DNA from: Reichenbachiella sp. 5M10
GTDB taxonomy: Bacteria; Bacteroidota; Bacteroidia; Cytophagales; Cyclobacteriaceae
Length of the DNA: 64,000 nucleotides
Reading direction: 5' to 3'
NCBI RefSeq assembly: GCF_002742335.1
Contig: NZ_MDGR01000007.1
Span: 3,972,501 to 4,036,500 of the forward strand
The translations under genes and the position numbers were made by a program. The notes beneath the pieces are model-generated. The model was not told the origin of the DNA. It saw nothing but the letters and a program-made list of their open reading frames with translations, and ran no database searches. Numbering within the stretch: position 1 is the first letter of the stretch; every line of letters begins with the position of its first letter. Positions 23,675 to 33,202 of the stretch are shown in pieces.

Positions 23675-25873
23675 GTGAAGAAACTCCAACGAAGAAGTAG
23701 AGTCTTGGCTCTATTGATATGTTTTCTTCCAACCTCAGTCCTCACCCTGTATGCACAGAGTCCCTACACCTTTTTTCAAGAAAATGGAAAAATGGGCCTC
23801 AAGAACAAATCAGGCAAAATCCTCATCACTCCACGCTACGACAAACTAGGCTGGAGCGATGGCTCTGACCTCTCGACAGATGATGTCATCGGGTATCAAC
23901 AAGGTCAGCTCTGGGGACTTGTTTCTCTCAGCAACAAGCGAGTGACTGCTGCAAAATATTACAGCCTTCGCGCCGTACATCGCGGCTTAATTATCGCTTC
24001 ACTCAAAGGCCGATTCTCCAACCTCCTCTTCTATGGCACGATCAATTCAAAGGGTCAAACTATCATTGACTTTCAGAATCAATCTTTGGAGGTCGATCAC
24101 GACCTCCTCATCTTATCCGAAAAAAGAAACAACCAACGCTACTATGGACTCTATAATCAATCCAACCAAGAACTCCTCCCCAAACAGTACCACCACATCC
24201 AGCATCTGCATCGTGACCTATTCAGCTATACCGACACGCTAGGGTACACAGGTGTCATCCACCGAAATGGCAGCATCAAACTCCCTCCCGAACTAGACAG
24301 TCTCTCCCTACTCAACGAAGAATACATCAAAACCTACCGTACTGGAAAAGAAGGCTTGCTCGATGCTCAAGGCCAAGTCATCCTGCCTCCCCTCTACAAA
24401 ACTATCATAGACAAATACAACTACGTCCCATTTGCACAGTATGAGATCAAAGACACAACAGATCAAGTCTTGAATACCTGGTCTGCGGACTCTATACAGT
24501 GGATCGGAGATCGGTTCATTGCCATATACACCAACGGATGGATGGATGTGAAAAACAGTCAAAACGAAACCATATACGAAGGACGTCAACCACTACGTGT
24601 TCGTGCCTTCAAGGAGCACCTCATACTCCAGAGACCCAATCGCTCCGACATCATCTCTCCTTCTGAACACTCCTTTTCGCAGATGAGCTTTGATAGCATC
24701 AAGGTAGACACACACTACCTATTTGGATATTCGGACCATGCTTGGAATATCTACAACAATTTTGGACGTCAGCTCAATGAAAAATCCATCGAAGACATCC
24801 TTCCCGAAAGCAACAACTTGATCCCGGTGCAGCGAAACGGCTACTGGGGTTACCTAGACCACCGTGGCAACACAGCAATCACCTATAAGTATGATGAAGT
24901 GACTCCCTTCGTTGGTCAAATCGCTCGTGTCAAATACCTCGGCTATCAGCAGCTCATCAATCAATTTGGAGAGGTCGTAGGCGAAGCGTCTTATGATTCG
25001 ATATGGGTCAAAAACAACAACACTGCCGTGACAAGGAGTAGAAGTCGCACCGACATCCTCAACAACAATGGAGCCGCGCTCTTCCAAACCTACAACACCC
25101 TGGCACCACACACGATGGGGTATCTGGAAGTCACAGAAAACAACAAAATAGGCTTGGTGAATCACCGAGGAAAAACCCTCTTTCATCCCGAATACGACTA
25201 CATTTCGGACTTGATCCAGGACAAGTTCATCATTCTAAAAAGAGGAAACGAAATAGCTGTCTCCTACAAAGACGGTTCATACTTGATTCCTTTCACCAGT
25301 CGATTTGAAGACATTTTAGACATTTCGGAAGGCATGTTGTCCATCCAAAAAAATGGCAAATACGGCTTCATCAATTTTGATCAAGAACTGCATATTGCTC
25401 ATCGTTACGACAGTGTGGGGGTATTTTCGGGGCAGCTGGCTCCTGTCAAGCTCAATGGACACTGGGGCTTTGTCTCTCCCAAAGAAGAACTTCTTATCCA
25501 GCCCAATCTAGACAGTGTCTCTCACTTCTCCAACCATATGTCTATCGTCAAGAGAGAAGATCACTATGGCATCTACAACGACCAAGGGGAACTCAAAGTC
25601 GCTATAGAATATGACGCAATACGGCGAACATCTCATCAACTCTTCGTGGTGAAACAAGCACAAAAGTACGGGCTATTCGATGCAGGTGGACAAAAAATAC
25701 TCGGCCCATCCTACGACCGTATTGCAGAAACCCACAACGGGCTGTTCATCGTACGCCGCAGAGGCAAAGAAGGGTTGATGAATGAGCGAGGCATGTATGT
25801 AATCCCCCTCAAGTACAAGCAAATCGCAGAGCTATCGCCTGGGCGCTTCTTGTGCCAAGTGATTTTGGAATAA
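23675..25873 (+). CDS. WG-repeat (KWG Leptospira-type) exported protein
   Basis: A 732-residue protein with a signal peptide (KKLQRRSRVLALLICFLPTSVLTLYAQ). It is built almost wholly of WG/KWG repeats of about 45-50 residues, e.g. GKMGLKNKSGKILITPRYDK, NGYWGYLDHRGNTAITYKYD, NGKYGFINFDQELHIAHRYD and NGHWGFVSPKEELLIQPNLD, which repeat about a dozen times. Such repeats form solenoid or propeller folds; the role is unknown, and no enzymatic motif was seen. The start is a GTG at 23675, six bases after hemA, so it is probably cotranscribed with hemA, an unexpected pairing. No sorting domain for the type IX system was found, so it is likely periplasmic. Confidence 0.85.
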   Translation: MKKLQRRSRVLALLICFLPTSVLTLYAQSPYTFFQENGKMGLKNKSGKILITPRYDKLGWSDGSDLSTDDVIGYQQGQLWGLVSLSNKRVTAAKYYSLRAVHRGLIIASLKGRFSNLLFYGTINSKGQTIIDFQNQSLEVDHDLLILSEKRNNQRYYGLYNQSNQELLPKQYHHIQHLHRDLFSYTDTLGYTGVIHRNGSIKLPPELDSLSLLNEEYIKTYRTGKEGLLDAQGQVILPPLYKTIIDKYNYVPFAQYEIKDTTDQVLNTWSADSIQWIGDRFIAIYTNGWMDVKNSQNETIYEGRQPLRVRAFKEHLILQRPNRSDIISPSEHSFSQMSFDSIKVDTHYLFGYSDHAWNIYNNFGRQLNEKSIEDILPESNNLIPVQRNGYWGYLDHRGNTAITYKYDEVTPFVGQIARVKYLGYQQLINQFGEVVGEASYDSIWVKNNNTAVTRSRSRTDILNNNGAALFQTYNTLAPHTMGYLEVTENNKIGLVNHRGKTLFHPEYDYISDLIQDKFIILKRGNEIAVSYKDGSYLIPFTSRFEDILDISEGMLSIQKNGKYGFINFDQELHIAHRYDSVGVFSGQLAPVKLNGHWGFVSPKEELLIQPNLDSVSHFSNHMSIVKREDHYGIYNDQGELKVAIEYDAIRRTSHQLFVVKQAQKYGLFDAGGQKILGPSYDRIAETHNGLFIVRRRGKEGLMNERGMYVIPLKYKQIAELSPGRFLCQVILE

Positions 25874-25888
25874 TCGCACAGCTAAAAA

Positions 25889-27154
25889 CTATTTCTTTCC
25901 TACAATAGAGAGGAAAGGCTTGTTCATATCAAAATACTGCTCCATAGCGTGCTGCACTTGCTCGCTAGTCACTACCCGCAGCGCGGCAAAATAAGACTCG
26001 TAGTAAGCATAATCTAACCCCAAATCATGCACCTTCTGAAACTTCTTCATCAACTGAAACGGCGTACTAATAGAAGCCAAAAACGATCCCGCCATATAAT
26101 TGGAAACCGATTTCATTTCATCCTCAGATACTCCTTTGGTCCTTAGCAACTCTATCTCTCTTCGGATTTCGTCTAGTGTATCCCGTGTATGCTCGGCCTT
26201 GATATCCGTCGAAATGACTGCAAAGGAAGCGTGCTTCAAATGAATCGGATAAGAACTGATCCCATAGGTGTAGCCCTTTTCTTCGCGTATGTTTTTCATC
26301 AAACGAGAACCGAAGTATCCACCCAAAAAGGTATTGGCAAGTAAATAATCAAAGTACCCCTCCGATCCCTTGGCTGGGATATCCCACGCCACACGCAATG
26401 AAGACTGCAAACTATCCTCCCTCTCCACAAAGAGCTCTTCATGAGAACCCTTCTTCACAAACACCTCCCCATCGTTTTGCAAGGCGTTTAATCTACCAAA
26501 TTTTTCTTGGACACTTCGCCACATTACTGAGTCAATACGCCCTGAAAGATAAATCTTGGGTTGGTTGAACAATGACTGTTCGAAATAGTCCACAACTATT
26601 TCACGAGTAATTGCTTCAATCTCTTGAGCCTGCAAGGCATGCCCATATGGGTGATCCAAACCAAACACTGCTTCTCGCATCCTTTTAGATGCCAGCATAT
26701 CATTCTTTTGGTCATTGACCTTGAGTTGATCGATCCGAATGGACTTCAGTCTCTCGATCGCTTCTACTGGAAAATTCGACTCAGTCAAAATCTCCATCAG
26801 CAAATCCAAAACTTGGTCAAAGGTCTTGTTGACTCCATAGATAGAAATCGACACATCGTCGAATCCCGCAGAAACTTCCACAAAAGCTCCCAAGGCATCA
26901 AACAATTCCGAAATTTCCCTTCCTGATTTGTGAGGAGTGCCTTCAAGAAGCATCTTCGCCGTGCACCAAGACACCGCACGCTGGCTCTCATACCAAATCC
27001 CTGACTGAAGCTGCAGCTCTAGTTTGAATACAGGCTGTACACCTGCATCTAGCGTATACAATGGAATATCATTGATAGTCCTATCCTCGGTCACCTCTTG
27101 CAAGGGCGAATAGGCTATCTCCCCTGCAAGAGGGGCAATTGTCCTATCCAGCAT
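25889..27154 (-). CDS. M16 (insulinase/pitrilysin) family protein lacking the zinc-binding motif
   Basis: A 421-residue protein with the two-lobed M16 fold: N-terminal lobe with LQSGIWYESQRAVSWCTAKMLLEGT, and C-terminal lobe with FLGGYFGSRLMKNIREEKGYTYG, the conserved G-R-L-x-x-x-I-R-E block that is typical of M16. The position of HxxEH, just before MLxxGT, reads WCTAK, so the metal-binding and catalytic residues are missing. It resembles the non-catalytic subunit of heterodimeric M16 peptidases, but no catalytic partner gene is next to it. The start (ATG at 27154) overlaps the porV stop codon (TGATG), so it is coupled to porV and porU. No signal peptide is seen. It may be a structural or accessory subunit; this is inference. 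Confidence 0.85.
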   Translation of the reverse strand: MLDRTIAPLAGEIAYSPLQEVTEDRTINDIPLYTLDAGVQPVFKLELQLQSGIWYESQRAVSWCTAKMLLEGTPHKSGREISELFDALGAFVEVSAGFDDVSISIYGVNKTFDQVLDLLMEILTESNFPVEAIERLKSIRIDQLKVNDQKNDMLASKRMREAVFGLDHPYGHALQAQEIEAITREIVVDYFEQSLFNQPKIYLSGRIDSVMWRSVQEKFGRLNALQNDGEVFVKKGSHEELFVEREDSLQSSLRVAWDIPAKGSEGYFDYLLANTFLGGYFGSRLMKNIREEKGYTYGISSYPIHLKHASFAVISTDIKAEHTRDTLDEIRREIELLRTKGVSEDEMKSVSNYMAGSFLASISTPFQLMKKFQKVHDLGLDYAYYESYFAALRVVTSEQVQHAMEQYFDMNKPFLSIVGKK

Positions 27155-28362
27155 CAATTCAAGTCTTCTTTATTTTCTTGCTTTGTAAAATTGAACAACA
27201 AAGAGAAACGGATCGTCTCTGCCAGTGGATTGTTCTGTTTGCTTGGAATCAAATAAGAAAAATCGACCCCAAAAACTTGGTATCTAAAACCAACCCCTAA
27301 TGTGAAATACTGTCTCCCTCCTTTGGATTCTGCTTCGTAGAAGTATCCTGCACGTGCAGCGAACAACTCTCTGTACCAATATTCTGCCCCAGCAGAAATC
27401 ATGATCTCAGACATTTCCTCTGGAAACCCATCTGGTGCATCACTGAATGAACCAATCATCCCTTTGATTAAATTTTGGCCAGGCCTATCCCCTTTGTCAA
27501 TCACTCTTTCTCCATTTTCATAAACATAGTTGCCTTGATCATCATATTCATAGAGCGGAGGTGTCGGGACAAGCAATTTGTTGAAATCCAAGGCAAAGGT
27601 CAGGCTATTGAATGGGTCAAGCTCCAAAGTAAGTGCTGTACCCAGACGCAAATTGATTGGAATAAAATCTTTGAATTCATCCGTACTGTAGGTTACCTTC
27701 TGACCGATGTTGGAAATATGTGCTCCCAAGGCCAAGTTGGCATTGGTCGCTCCGAGACGAATATCTTTGTTGTAGTAGGTCCCTATATCTACCGCCAAGC
27801 TGTGCCCTTTTTGGCTCACACCAGACACACTACCTATGAGATTGGACCAAATGTATCTAGCCGACACGCCGATTCCCAAATGCTCACTCAGCTTACGAGA
27901 ATAAGTCGCATCCAAAGCACCCTCTCGTGGGTTGTCTTCTCCCAATATTTCTCCAGAATCTCCCGTCAACTGGATACTACCCATGTCAAAGTAACGCATC
28001 GATACTCCGATAGTCTGTACTCGATCAATTTGATAGTAACCTGACAAGTAAACTAGTGACATGTCGTTGGTGATGGTAGCGAGCCAAGGAGAATACGAGA
28101 TCGATCCTCCGTATTTGGTCTCGATGAAAGCCAGCTTCCCATTGTTCCAGTGGACGCTATTGGCATCTGCCGAAGTAGCCACCCCCACATCTCCCATGCC
28201 CGACGCTCTAGAGTCCGGTGCAAATGCCACAAACGGCACTGCTGTAGTAATCACCCTACGATCTGGATCCTGACCATTCAAAAACCCAGATTGGGCAAAT
28301 CCCTGTGACTGCACAATCATGGTCGCTATCACCATCAGCCCTATAATCCCTTTAGTATTCAT
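27154..28362 (-). CDS. porV: T9SS outer-membrane shuttle protein PorV (LptO)
   Basis: A 402-residue outer-membrane beta-barrel of the FadL-like PorV family. It has a signal peptide (MNTKGIIGLMVIATMIVQSQ, cleavage after AFA-like FAQ), followed by the PorV signature VITTAVPFVAFAPDSRASGM and MGDVGVATSADANS. In the known system PorV receives cargo from SprA and brings it to PorU for removal of the sorting domain and attachment to A-LPS. The gene lies 20 bases after porU on the same strand; this order is the usual one. The C-terminus LLFNFTKQENKEDLN is typical of a barrel end with a short tail. Confidence 0.95.
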   Translation of the reverse strand: MNTKGIIGLMVIATMIVQSQGFAQSGFLNGQDPDRRVITTAVPFVAFAPDSRASGMGDVGVATSADANSVHWNNGKLAFIETKYGGSISYSPWLATITNDMSLVYLSGYYQIDRVQTIGVSMRYFDMGSIQLTGDSGEILGEDNPREGALDATYSRKLSEHLGIGVSARYIWSNLIGSVSGVSQKGHSLAVDIGTYYNKDIRLGATNANLALGAHISNIGQKVTYSTDEFKDFIPINLRLGTALTLELDPFNSLTFALDFNKLLVPTPPLYEYDDQGNYVYENGERVIDKGDRPGQNLIKGMIGSFSDAPDGFPEEMSEIMISAGAEYWYRELFAARAGYFYEAESKGGRQYFTLGVGFRYQVFGVDFSYLIPSKQNNPLAETIRFSLLFNFTKQENKEDLN

Positions 28363-28382
28363 ATCTTGTGTTGTTGACCTGA

Positions 28383-31300
28383 CTAGTCCAAAACCATGAG
28401 CTTTCGAAACGCTTGTGCTTTTCCTCCATCCACTCTGCTTCGCACTTTTAGGCTATAAATATAGATTCCTTTTTTCACTTTACTCCCATTTGCCCCCGTT
28501 CCGTCCCAAATAATGCCGTCAATTGTAGCCGGAGCGTCTATGATATCATACACTTGGGAGAGTATCACCTGACCTTGTAAATTCGCAATGGATAGAGAAA
28601 TTTCCAAATCTTCTCCTAAACGATCGTGACTAAAACGAAAGGTGGTCTCCTCATGCATAGGGTTGGGATAGTTCATGACATCACTCAGTTCTATATCGTC
28701 CTTCTCTGAAACATAAAATCCGATGGTCTCTTCCACACGGTTGTTGTACGAATCAAATGCCACGAGTGTCAATTCATGATGCCCTTTGGTCAGGTTGTCC
28801 ATCGGGTACATCACCCAACCAGCCTGATAGGTATCCAAATCCGCCGTATAGTAATCATTGAGGGCGATTCCAGTACTGTCATCAAGGTATAGAACGATAT
28901 CATTTCCAAACCCTAACTTGGACGTATTGATACCATTTTCATCGGTCAATCGGGCCAGCAAAATCGTGCTTGCATTGACTTTTCCACCATCCCTAAAATC
29001 TGTATTGCCAAGATACAACGACATCTCTGGTGCACGACGGTCTTCTTCGGCCCCCGAGACTGACCCGCCTACTATCACTTCGCTAAACACTCCATGACCA
29101 TCCAGTGTATTGAAGGAATTCACCGCATAAAAACTAATTTTCCCTTCGCCAAATGAATAATCAATATTTTTGGGGATAATCACTTCAAGATCAAATACCC
29201 CTTCATTCACCGTCGCCTTCCCCTGAAACAGCACCACATCTCGCTCACTGTATGTCTGAGCACTGGATTCATCTCCCAAGGTTCTAAACTCCGTCGGCTT
29301 ATCAAGAATCGTCACCGTAACCTGACCGTCAAACCCCTCATCCGTCACGTCTCCAGACAATACCTGCCCCCTGATCTTATACTTGCCCAATGCCCCCAAG
29401 CTATCTAGCTCACCGAGGGCTTTATCGTTGATATGTGTGAGGCGGACTGTCCTCTCCGGAAAGGCCAAGCGCATGCTCGCATCTCCAAGTAGCGCATAAT
29501 TGCGGTTGCGAACTCCTGACAAACTGGTGTTTTTCGTCACTCGAATCATATCTCCAAGTCGTGGGTAGTAACCGTCAGGAGTTTTTGCCAAGAGTGCTTG
29601 ATACATGGCTAAGTTGAGCGCATAATTGGTACTTGCCAACACAGGGCGAGTAGACGCCAGCAGTCCTATCGACCCTCCCTGTGCACTCAACAAGATTTGT
29701 TCACCCCCAGAGACTACTAGGGGGTTGTCATAGTTGCCAAAGTCACAGGTTGCAGTGACGAAAAAAGGCAATAAATTTCGGTTCGACAATCCCTCTATAA
29801 TCTCTATGCTCATGATTTTTTCGTCAGCCAGCTGTTGTTCATTGCCATGACCGGTATAATTTACAATCACTGTCCCGTTTGAAATCGCCTCTAAAAATGC
29901 TGCATTGGCTTGAGGGGAGCGTTGGTTTGGATGCAAGCCAAACTGTTCATAGCTATCTAGAAAAACCTTCCTAACATTGAGTTCAGCCCCGACGGTATCT
30001 ACATAATTTGCCATTCGATTTGCATCGCGCTGATGAATGTTGTTGTCTCCATCGTCCGCAACGAACACCAATTTGTTTCGCCAATTGCCATAGCCTAGGC
30101 TGCTCGTTTCGTAGCGAATGATTTTGTTGACATAGGCACTGACCTCACTTACTGTCTTGGCAGGGATACGACCGATACCAAGTTCCAAAGTATTGTCTCC
30201 ACCGTAGGACTCAACCCATTCGCCCTCATCCTCCTCCATGAAACCCAAAAAATCTTCCGAGGAATATGTATCTATTGGATCAATCGAATTGCGCGATTCA
30301 TAGATTGGCACCAAGTTGTTGTTTCCTCTCACTCTATCCTTGTAGTCGTAGGACCCATCTCCCACCAATGTCACATACTTCAACACGCCATACTGATCGT
30401 ATTGATACTTGAGAAAATCACGAAGCGCAGAGAGGTCCTGCCTTCCAGATGAAAATTCATGGTAAACCTGATCCACTGTCACCACATGGGTAAGCAAACC
30501 GTCGCGGGCTGTACGGTAGTTGGCCAATCGCTGCACCTCAGTCTCAAAAGCCCTTGTCGTGACATATATCACCTCTGCCGCGCCTAACCCGTGTAGATTT
30601 TGATTGGCAATTGCTCCTACTGCTATGGGACTCTTTATCTGCGATTCCTCAAAAGCTACATATTGGCGAGACCCAACGCTGCGTTCAAAAACCACCTCAT
30701 CTCCCTGCTTCATATACAGCTGACCTATCGGATCAGTCGGAGTAGACACATCCCATATCAACATAGGGTCATCTCCAGAAATGATTCGATATGCTTGTTC
30801 TCCTTTCGGATAAAAGGACAAAAATCCGTTGCGCACATCCAAAGAATGTAGACTCATCAAATGCGCATAATCGAGGTACCCTCGAGCATTTCCAGAAGAA
30901 ATAGAGAATGTGACTTCTAAAGAAAGTGCGTCTCCCTGTACCTCATCTACACGAATCGTATCTCTGCCAATGAAAGCCTGCGTATCATACTCACCTCCTC
31001 CGACAGGTATCATTTGTATCGTATCGATAGGCAGGCCATTGAGTGCAAACTGAAACGAAGAGGCTGTAACTACCTTATAAGTCACTACAGCACTAAGTAC
31101 CATAGCGTCTGAGCCTTGTACCAGACCTGTCGCATCAAATTCTATGGTCCTACTCGGTTGCGAATTGTTGAAAATTTCGCCCAACCATAGCCGACCAGAA
31201 TTAAGGAGATTCGAGTCGTCGAGTTCATGAGTAGACAGTTTCCAATACGTCTCTGAAGCAGAGCCAGACACTGTTCCCGCAGCCCTCTCAGTCATGCGCT

Positions 31301-31760
31301 TGGCAGCCTCATCTTTTACCGTCAAATAATAAAAGGAAGTGTCACTATAAAAATTATTTTCGAATGCAAAAACAGATCGAAGGGTGTCAAAATACACCAA
31401 GTCTGAAGACCTAGCATAAAAAAGCAAGTAGTCTTCTCTGTCGAATTGACCATCAGCCAACCCTACCGCATAGGTACTGTTTTCTAGCAAATCCACTGGA
31501 CGATCCATCGCGTTGGCTTGAGGCAAGGTTCCATTGTACGAATTGCCATATACTGCCAATCGGTCTGGATCTAGAGAGCCCCTCTCAATCCCCAGTTGAT
31601 CCAACAGCTCTGCATCTACCCGGTATACTCCTTCTTCCAACACCGCCATTTGGTACCAATTCCCCTTGCTCAGCACCGAATTCTGTTGCGCTAGCACGGG
31701 CATCGATAAGCCCATGGATACAAAGAGTCCCCATACGATATACTCTATCTTTTTTTTCAC
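28383..31760 (-). CDS. porU: T9SS sortase/C-terminal signal peptidase PorU (gingipain-like C25 family)
   Basis: A protein of 1125 residues (start GTG at 31760, giving the signal peptide VKKKIEYIVWGLFVSMGL; a TTG 45 bases upstream is an alternative that would overlap pssA). The peptidase C25 domain has the catalytic His in VNYTGHGNEQQ (His638 in this numbering) and the Cys in FFVTATCDFGNY (Cys672). The N-terminal propeptide-like beta domain covers the first 380 residues; the C-terminal region (LSDVMNYPNPMHEETTF to the end) is a FlgD-like/type A sorting-type domain. PorU cleaves the sorting signal of T9SS cargo and links it to A-LPS on the cell surface. It lies between pssA and porV. Confidence 0.95.
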   Translation of the reverse strand: MKKKIEYIVWGLFVSMGLSMPVLAQQNSVLSKGNWYQMAVLEEGVYRVDAELLDQLGIERGSLDPDRLAVYGNSYNGTLPQANAMDRPVDLLENSTYAVGLADGQFDREDYLLFYARSSDLVYFDTLRSVFAFENNFYSDTSFYYLTVKDEAAKRMTERAAGTVSGSASETYWKLSTHELDDSNLLNSGRLWLGEIFNNSQPSRTIEFDATGLVQGSDAMVLSAVVTYKVVTASSFQFALNGLPIDTIQMIPVGGGEYDTQAFIGRDTIRVDEVQGDALSLEVTFSISSGNARGYLDYAHLMSLHSLDVRNGFLSFYPKGEQAYRIISGDDPMLIWDVSTPTDPIGQLYMKQGDEVVFERSVGSRQYVAFEESQIKSPIAVGAIANQNLHGLGAAEVIYVTTRAFETEVQRLANYRTARDGLLTHVVTVDQVYHEFSSGRQDLSALRDFLKYQYDQYGVLKYVTLVGDGSYDYKDRVRGNNNLVPIYESRNSIDPIDTYSSEDFLGFMEEDEGEWVESYGGDNTLELGIGRIPAKTVSEVSAYVNKIIRYETSSLGYGNWRNKLVFVADDGDNNIHQRDANRMANYVDTVGAELNVRKVFLDSYEQFGLHPNQRSPQANAAFLEAISNGTVIVNYTGHGNEQQLADEKIMSIEIIEGLSNRNLLPFFVTATCDFGNYDNPLVVSGGEQILLSAQGGSIGLLASTRPVLASTNYALNLAMYQALLAKTPDGYYPRLGDMIRVTKNTSLSGVRNRNYALLGDASMRLAFPERTVRLTHINDKALGELDSLGALGKYKIRGQVLSGDVTDEGFDGQVTVTILDKPTEFRTLGDESSAQTYSERDVVLFQGKATVNEGVFDLEVIIPKNIDYSFGEGKISFYAVNSFNTLDGHGVFSEVIVGGSVSGAEEDRRAPEMSLYLGNTDFRDGGKVNASTILLARLTDENGINTSKLGFGNDIVLYLDDSTGIALNDYYTADLDTYQAGWVMYPMDNLTKGHHELTLVAFDSYNNRVEETIGFYVSEKDDIELSDVMNYPNPMHEETTFRFSHDRLGEDLEISLSIANLQGQVILSQVYDIIDAPATIDGIIWDGTGANGSKVKKGIYIYSLKVRSRVDGGKAQAFRKLMVLD

Positions 31761-31801
31761 CCTACTGTTTCTATCCAAACAAACTCCTTTCCAATTGACT
31801 A

Positions 31802-32497
31802 TCAATCCTTTGAGATTGCCAATCTATTGACAATAATAGAGCCTAGAAAGTAAAAAACTATCACAAAAGGTATTGCCAAAAGCTGAAATGTAAGCAGAGC
31901 AACCAATGCTCCTCCCAAAATGACGTATCTCGCCTCATTTCCCTTCCATCCAAAGTGCTTGAACTTGAGGGCAAGCAATTTCACATCTGTGATCAACAAA
32001 CTGGCCATTCCTACTGAAATCAGCGCCAACCACCACGGGTTGCTCAACACATCGAAAAATATAGGTTCTTCGGCAAGTAACGGCAAGGTGCACAAGAAAA
32101 GTGCATTGGCTGGGACAGGCAATCCATGAAAAGTATCTGTCTGCCGTTCATCATTATTGAATTTTGCCAGACGAAGTGCCGAATATGCTACGATGATCAA
32201 AGCTATATAAGGCACATACTCGATGGTTGTATTCGCTTCAATCATCTTGTACATCACAAAAGCTGGCACCACACCAAAAGACACCATATCAGCCAAGGAA
32301 TCGAGATCCTTTCCGATATTGGAAGTCGCTTTGAGCAGTCTCGCAGCGAAACCATCCAAAAAATCCGCTATCCCAGACAGAAAAACATAATAAATCGCTT
32401 GATCATAGGCTCCTCCGAAAATCTCTATCATCGCCAAACAACCAAAAATCAAATTGAGGCATGTCAGCAGGTTGGGTATAAAATTGCGGATGCTCAT
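31802..32497 (-). CDS. pssA: CDP-diacylglycerol--serine O-phosphatidyltransferase
   Basis: A 231-residue inner-membrane CDP-alcohol phosphatidyltransferase that makes phosphatidylserine, the precursor of phosphatidylethanolamine. The signature D-G-x2-A-R-x8-G-x3-D-x3-D is present in full from LDGFAARL to SLAD (residues about 55-77). About six to seven membrane segments follow. The start is ATG at 32497 (MSIRNFIPNLLTC), forming an ATGA overlap with the hydrolase stop upstream. No psd gene is within the window next to it. It precedes porU, so phospholipid synthesis and T9SS genes share an operon here. Confidence 0.95.
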   Translation of the reverse strand: MSIRNFIPNLLTCLNLIFGCLAMIEIFGGAYDQAIYYVFLSGIADFLDGFAARLLKATSNIGKDLDSLADMVSFGVVPAFVMYKMIEANTTIEYVPYIALIIVAYSALRLAKFNNDERQTDTFHGLPVPANALFLCTLPLLAEEPIFFDVLSNPWWLALISVGMASLLITDVKLLALKFKHFGWKGNEARYVILGGALVALLTFQLLAIPFVIVFYFLGSIIVNRLAISKD

Positions 32498-33141
32498 TTG
32501 GATACTCCACAAAATGGGTTGGACTCCTTTTCTTTGCCAATAGTCGTCGTGCCACCATGCCCAGGGTAGACGACCATGTCATCTGCCAGTACAAACAGCT
32601 TTTCCCGAATACTCGTCATCAGCACCTCAAAATCCCCCCCGGGCAAATCAGTACGTCCCACACTGCCGTCAAATAGCACATCTCCACCAATGCATATTTT
32701 CTGTTCTGCATTGGTCAGCACCACATGTCCAGGGGCATGCCCTGGAGTGAAAAATACGTCCAATGCAGAATCCCCAAATTTGATCTTATCGCCCTCATTG
32801 ATAAAATGATCCGCCTCGGTCGTACGGTAATCGGTAAACCCATATGCTGGTGCATAAACCTCCACCGATCTCAACGTCGCTTCGTCCTCTGGGTGAATGT
32901 ACAGTTCCACGCCATACTTTTTCTTGACGAAAGCATTGCCAAGGACATGGTCGATGTGACAATGTGTATTGATGAGCTGGGTGACTTTCAGTCCATGCTT
33001 CTCGATATATGCCGTGAGCTCCTCTTTTTCTGTATCTTCATAACATCCCGGATCGATGATCAAAGCCTCCTTGGTCTCATCGAAGACAACGTAAGTGTTT
33101 TCATAAAAGGGATTAAAAACGAAATTGTGTATCTGGATCAT
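32494..33141 (-). CDS. Metallo-beta-lactamase-fold hydrolase (glyoxalase II-like)
   Basis: A 215-residue soluble protein with the HxHxDH motif in NTHCHIDHVLGN, a further His in FTPGHAPGHVV, an Asp in GGDVLFDGSVGR and a final His in YPGHGGTTT. This full set of ligands fits a binuclear zinc/iron centre. It looks like the YcbL/glyoxalase II-type group, hydrolysing thioesters such as S-lactoylglutathione, but the substrate is not certain and Bacteroidota usually lack glutathione. It is the first gene of the operon with pssA, porU and porV, and its promoter holds an inverted repeat. Confidence 0.9.
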   Translation of the reverse strand: MIQIHNFVFNPFYENTYVVFDETKEALIIDPGCYEDTEKEELTAYIEKHGLKVTQLINTHCHIDHVLGNAFVKKKYGVELYIHPEDEATLRSVEVYAPAYGFTDYRTTEADHFINEGDKIKFGDSALDVFFTPGHAPGHVVLTNAEQKICIGGDVLFDGSVGRTDLPGGDFEVLMTSIREKLFVLADDMVVYPGHGGTTTIGKEKESNPFCGVSK

Positions 33142-33160
33142 AAATGTGATTATATATCTG

Positions 33161-33191
33161 CAAATTTGACCTAATATTGGTCAATCGCAAA
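33161..33191 (-). promoter_or_regulatory. Promoter of the MBL-pssA-porU-porV operon with overlapping inverted repeat
   Basis: On the minus strand TTTG (33191-33188), 19 bases, then CAAATTTG (33168-33161) match the consensus with one mismatch. The inverted repeat TTGACC (33166-33171) / GGTCAA (33179-33184) covers the spacer and touches the -7 box, the place where a repressor would act. The same site lies between this operon and the divergent FAD oxidoreductase gene. Confidence 0.5.
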
Positions 33192-33202
33192 ATCTTAACA
33201 CT

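Noticed and set aside
23675-25873. Tandem DNA repeats in the WG-repeat gene
   Set aside because: The repeats are at protein level only; the DNA copies are too diverged to call a DNA repeat or CRISPR-like array.
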